Assembly: GCA_002322035.1 (NCBI GenBank)
Contig: DCNF01000082.1
Coordinates: 15,905 to 22,595, forward strand
Direction: 5' to 3'
Length of the DNA: 6,691 nucleotides
DNA from: Geobacter sp. UBA1603
GTDB lineage: Bacteria > Desulfobacterota > Desulfuromonadia > Geobacterales > Pseudopelobacteraceae
The notes under the pieces are model-generated. The model was not told the origin of the DNA, searched no databases, and saw only the letters and a list, made by a program, of their open reading frames with translations. Within the stretch, counting starts at the first letter, position 1, and each line of letters starts with the position of its first letter. Shown one piece after another: positions 5,409-6,691 of the stretch. The position numbers and the translations under genes were made by a program.

Positions 5409-6691
5409 ATGATCGTAAAACGGGTCGGCGAACTTCTGATCGAGCAGGGGCTGGTTTCCGAGGAGCAACTGGCGGAAGCGCTGGAACTTCAGAAGGTTTT
5501 TCCTGACCAGCCCATTGGCCAACTGCTCTGCAAACTGGGCTTCATCAAAGAGAGCGATCTCGGATTCGTGCTGGACCAGAAAAACAAGCGCCGCAAGCTG
5601 GCCGATATACTGGTCAAAGGCGGATTGATCGATCAGCAGAAGCTTACCCACGCCAGGGAACTTGCCAAGCAGAACGACATCAGCCTTGAAAAATCGCTTC
5701 TCAAACTGCGCTACGTCGAAGAAGAGAAGCTCGCCCAGGCAGTCGCCAGTCAGTATGACCTGCCCTACGTCCAGATCAATTCCGGCGACCTTGATGTTTC
5801 CCTTTCCCGCTATATAAGCGCTGTTTATGCCCAGAAGCAGAGAATCGCTCCGATTTCTAAAATCGGCAACACTCTGACCCTTGCCATGGCCGCACCGCTC
5901 AGGCACCACGACATCCGCGAGCTTGAGGATAGCATCCGGCTTAAAATCATTTCGGCAATCGCCACTGAAGCCAGTATTTTCAAAGCACTGAAACGGCTTT
6001 ACAATATCGATATCGCTTCAACGGCAACCGCCAGCGATGAGGTCAATCTCGACATCGTGCCTGACAGCATTGTCGAACTGCTCAGCAAGACGTCGGCGGG
6101 CGATGAGCCCGAGGTGGAAGAAGAGACCAAAAAGGTTACTGAAAAAGACAGCGTCATTGTCAAACTGGTCAATAAGATCATCTATGACGCCTACATGAAT
6201 AAGGCCTCCGATATCCATATCGAGCCGTATCCCGGAAAACGGGATGTGATCGTCCGGACCCGGGTCGACGGCCAGTGCTCGATCTACCAGAGGATTCCCT
6301 ATAAATACAAATTCGCCATTCCGTCCCGGATCAAGATCATGGCCGAACTGGACATCGCCGAGCGGCGCAAGCCCCAGGACGGCAAGATCGACTTCTCGCG
6401 GTTCGGCCCGGCACGCGTGGAACTGCGGGTGGCCACGATCCCGCTCGCGGGCGGGCACGAGTCGGTGACGCTGCGGGTGCTCGCGGCCACCACGGCGCTG
6501 CCGCCGGACAAGCTGGGGCTCGCACCCGCGGTGCTGCCGCGCCTGAAGGCGCTGTGCGAGCGGCCCCACGGGCTCGTGCTCGTGGTCGGTCCCACGGGTT
6601 CGGGCAAGACCACCACGCTGCATTCGCTGCTCGCGATGATCAACACGCCCGAGCGCAAGATCTGGACGGCCGAGGACCCGGTCGAAATCAC
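5409..6691 (+). CDS. GspE/PulE/PilB-family type II secretion or type IV pilus assembly ATPase, 3'-truncated
   Basis: This hexameric cytoplasmic ATPase family powers pseudopilus or pilus assembly at the inner membrane. 427 complete codons are present; the gene runs off the window. Four successive half-repeats of the MshEN type fill the N-terminus: RVGELLIEQGLVSEEQLAEA (from 5), a second from 35, a third from 63 (KLADILVKGGLI) and a fourth near 93-115, followed by the usual YDLPYV. A linker at ~200-245 precedes the ATPase core: KASDIHIEP (PAS-like part), RIKIMAELDIAERRKPQDG, ELRVATIP, Walker A GPTGSGKTT (394-402, Lys400) and Asp box WTAEDPVEI (419-427). Walker B and any metal-binding Cys motif lie beyond the edge. 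The start is supported by GGAG (5395-5398), ten bases upstream. The KIWTAEDPVEI form fits a GspE/PulE-like subgroup better than classical PilB, but the exact pathway cannot be settled here. Composition changes abruptly from about residue 315. Confidence 0.92.
   Translation, partial: MIVKRVGELLIEQGLVSEEQLAEALELQKVFPDQPIGQLLCKLGFIKESDLGFVLDQKNKRRKLADILVKGGLIDQQKLTHARELAKQNDISLEKSLLKLRYVEEEKLAQAVASQYDLPYVQINSGDLDVSLSRYISAVYAQKQRIAPISKIGNTLTLAMAAPLRHHDIRELEDSIRLKIISAIATEASIFKALKRLYNIDIASTATASDEVNLDIVPDSIVELLSKTSAGDEPEVEEETKKVTEKDSVIVKLVNKIIYDAYMNKASDIHIEPYPGKRDVIVRTRVDGQCSIYQRIPYKYKFAIPSRIKIMAELDIAERRKPQDGKIDFSRFGPARVELRVATIPLAGGHESVTLRVLAATTALPPDKLGLAPAVLPRLKALCERPHGLVLVVGPTGSGKTTTLHSLLAMINTPERKIWTAEDPVEI
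6351..6691. other. Compositionally foreign segment within the secretion ATPase gene
   Basis: By hand count, bases 6361-6691 are about 72% GC against about 52% for 6061-6360. Among the 113 codons from 6351, only 7 end in A or T, against 33 of the preceding 113. Codon pairs such as CTC-GCG recur. The frame is unbroken and the protein remains family-like throughout. The switch falls in the conserved stretch MAELDIAERRKPQDGK, where two different homologues could recombine or be mis-joined. Confidence 0.75.

Overview
The window carries four genes, all on the + strand. They look like the chromosome of a moderately GC-rich Gram-negative bacterium. The best guess is a member of the Desulfuromonadales/Geobacter group. 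That rests on the pairing of an unusual LysM periplasmic protein with a GspE/PulE-type ATPase and on the character of the proteins, not on any search. No tRNA, rRNA, CRISPR, insertion sequence or phage gene is visible, and no gene-free stretch exceeds 120 bases.

Layout. (1) 1-2009: the C-terminal ~70% of sucA, the E1 component of 2-oxoglutarate dehydrogenase. It is cut by the window edge and carries a single-base frameshift near base 204. (2) 2010-2089: a short spacer with a good sigma70-type promoter. (3) 2090-3673: an unrecognised 527-residue inner-membrane protein with a degenerate receiver domain, a Pro/Ala-rich linker, one membrane span, a second Pro/Ala linker and a C-terminal periplasmic domain. 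(4) 3674-3764: a spacer with a strong consensus-like promoter whose spacer holds an 8+8 bp inverted repeat. (5) 3765-5291: a 508-residue secreted LysM protein whose C-terminal two thirds is a tandem duplication of a ~160-residue domain. (6) 5292-5408: an extended -10 promoter candidate overlapping a rho-independent terminator. (7) 5409 to the window end: a GspE/PulE/PilB-family secretion or pilus ATPase with four N-terminal MshEN-type half-repeats, running off the window just after Walker A and the Asp box.

Working together. sucA is a TCA-cycle gene and probably only a neighbour; sucB does not follow it. The next three genes together offer a cytoplasmic pseudo-receiver tethered to the membrane, a periplasmic peptidoglycan-binding protein and a cytoplasmic assembly ATPase with possible c-di-GMP-binding domains. 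This suggests an envelope-spanning machine of the type II secretion/type IV pilus kind. Each gene has its own promoter candidate, so co-function is inferred from proximity and architecture only.

Quality warning. The last ~340 bases differ sharply in composition from the rest of the same reading frame: about 72% GC against 52% just upstream, and third-position GC about 94% against 71% by hand count. The change falls in a highly conserved part of the ATPase. This is either a recombination tract or a chimeric assembly join, and together with the sucA frameshift it calls for a check against raw reads.
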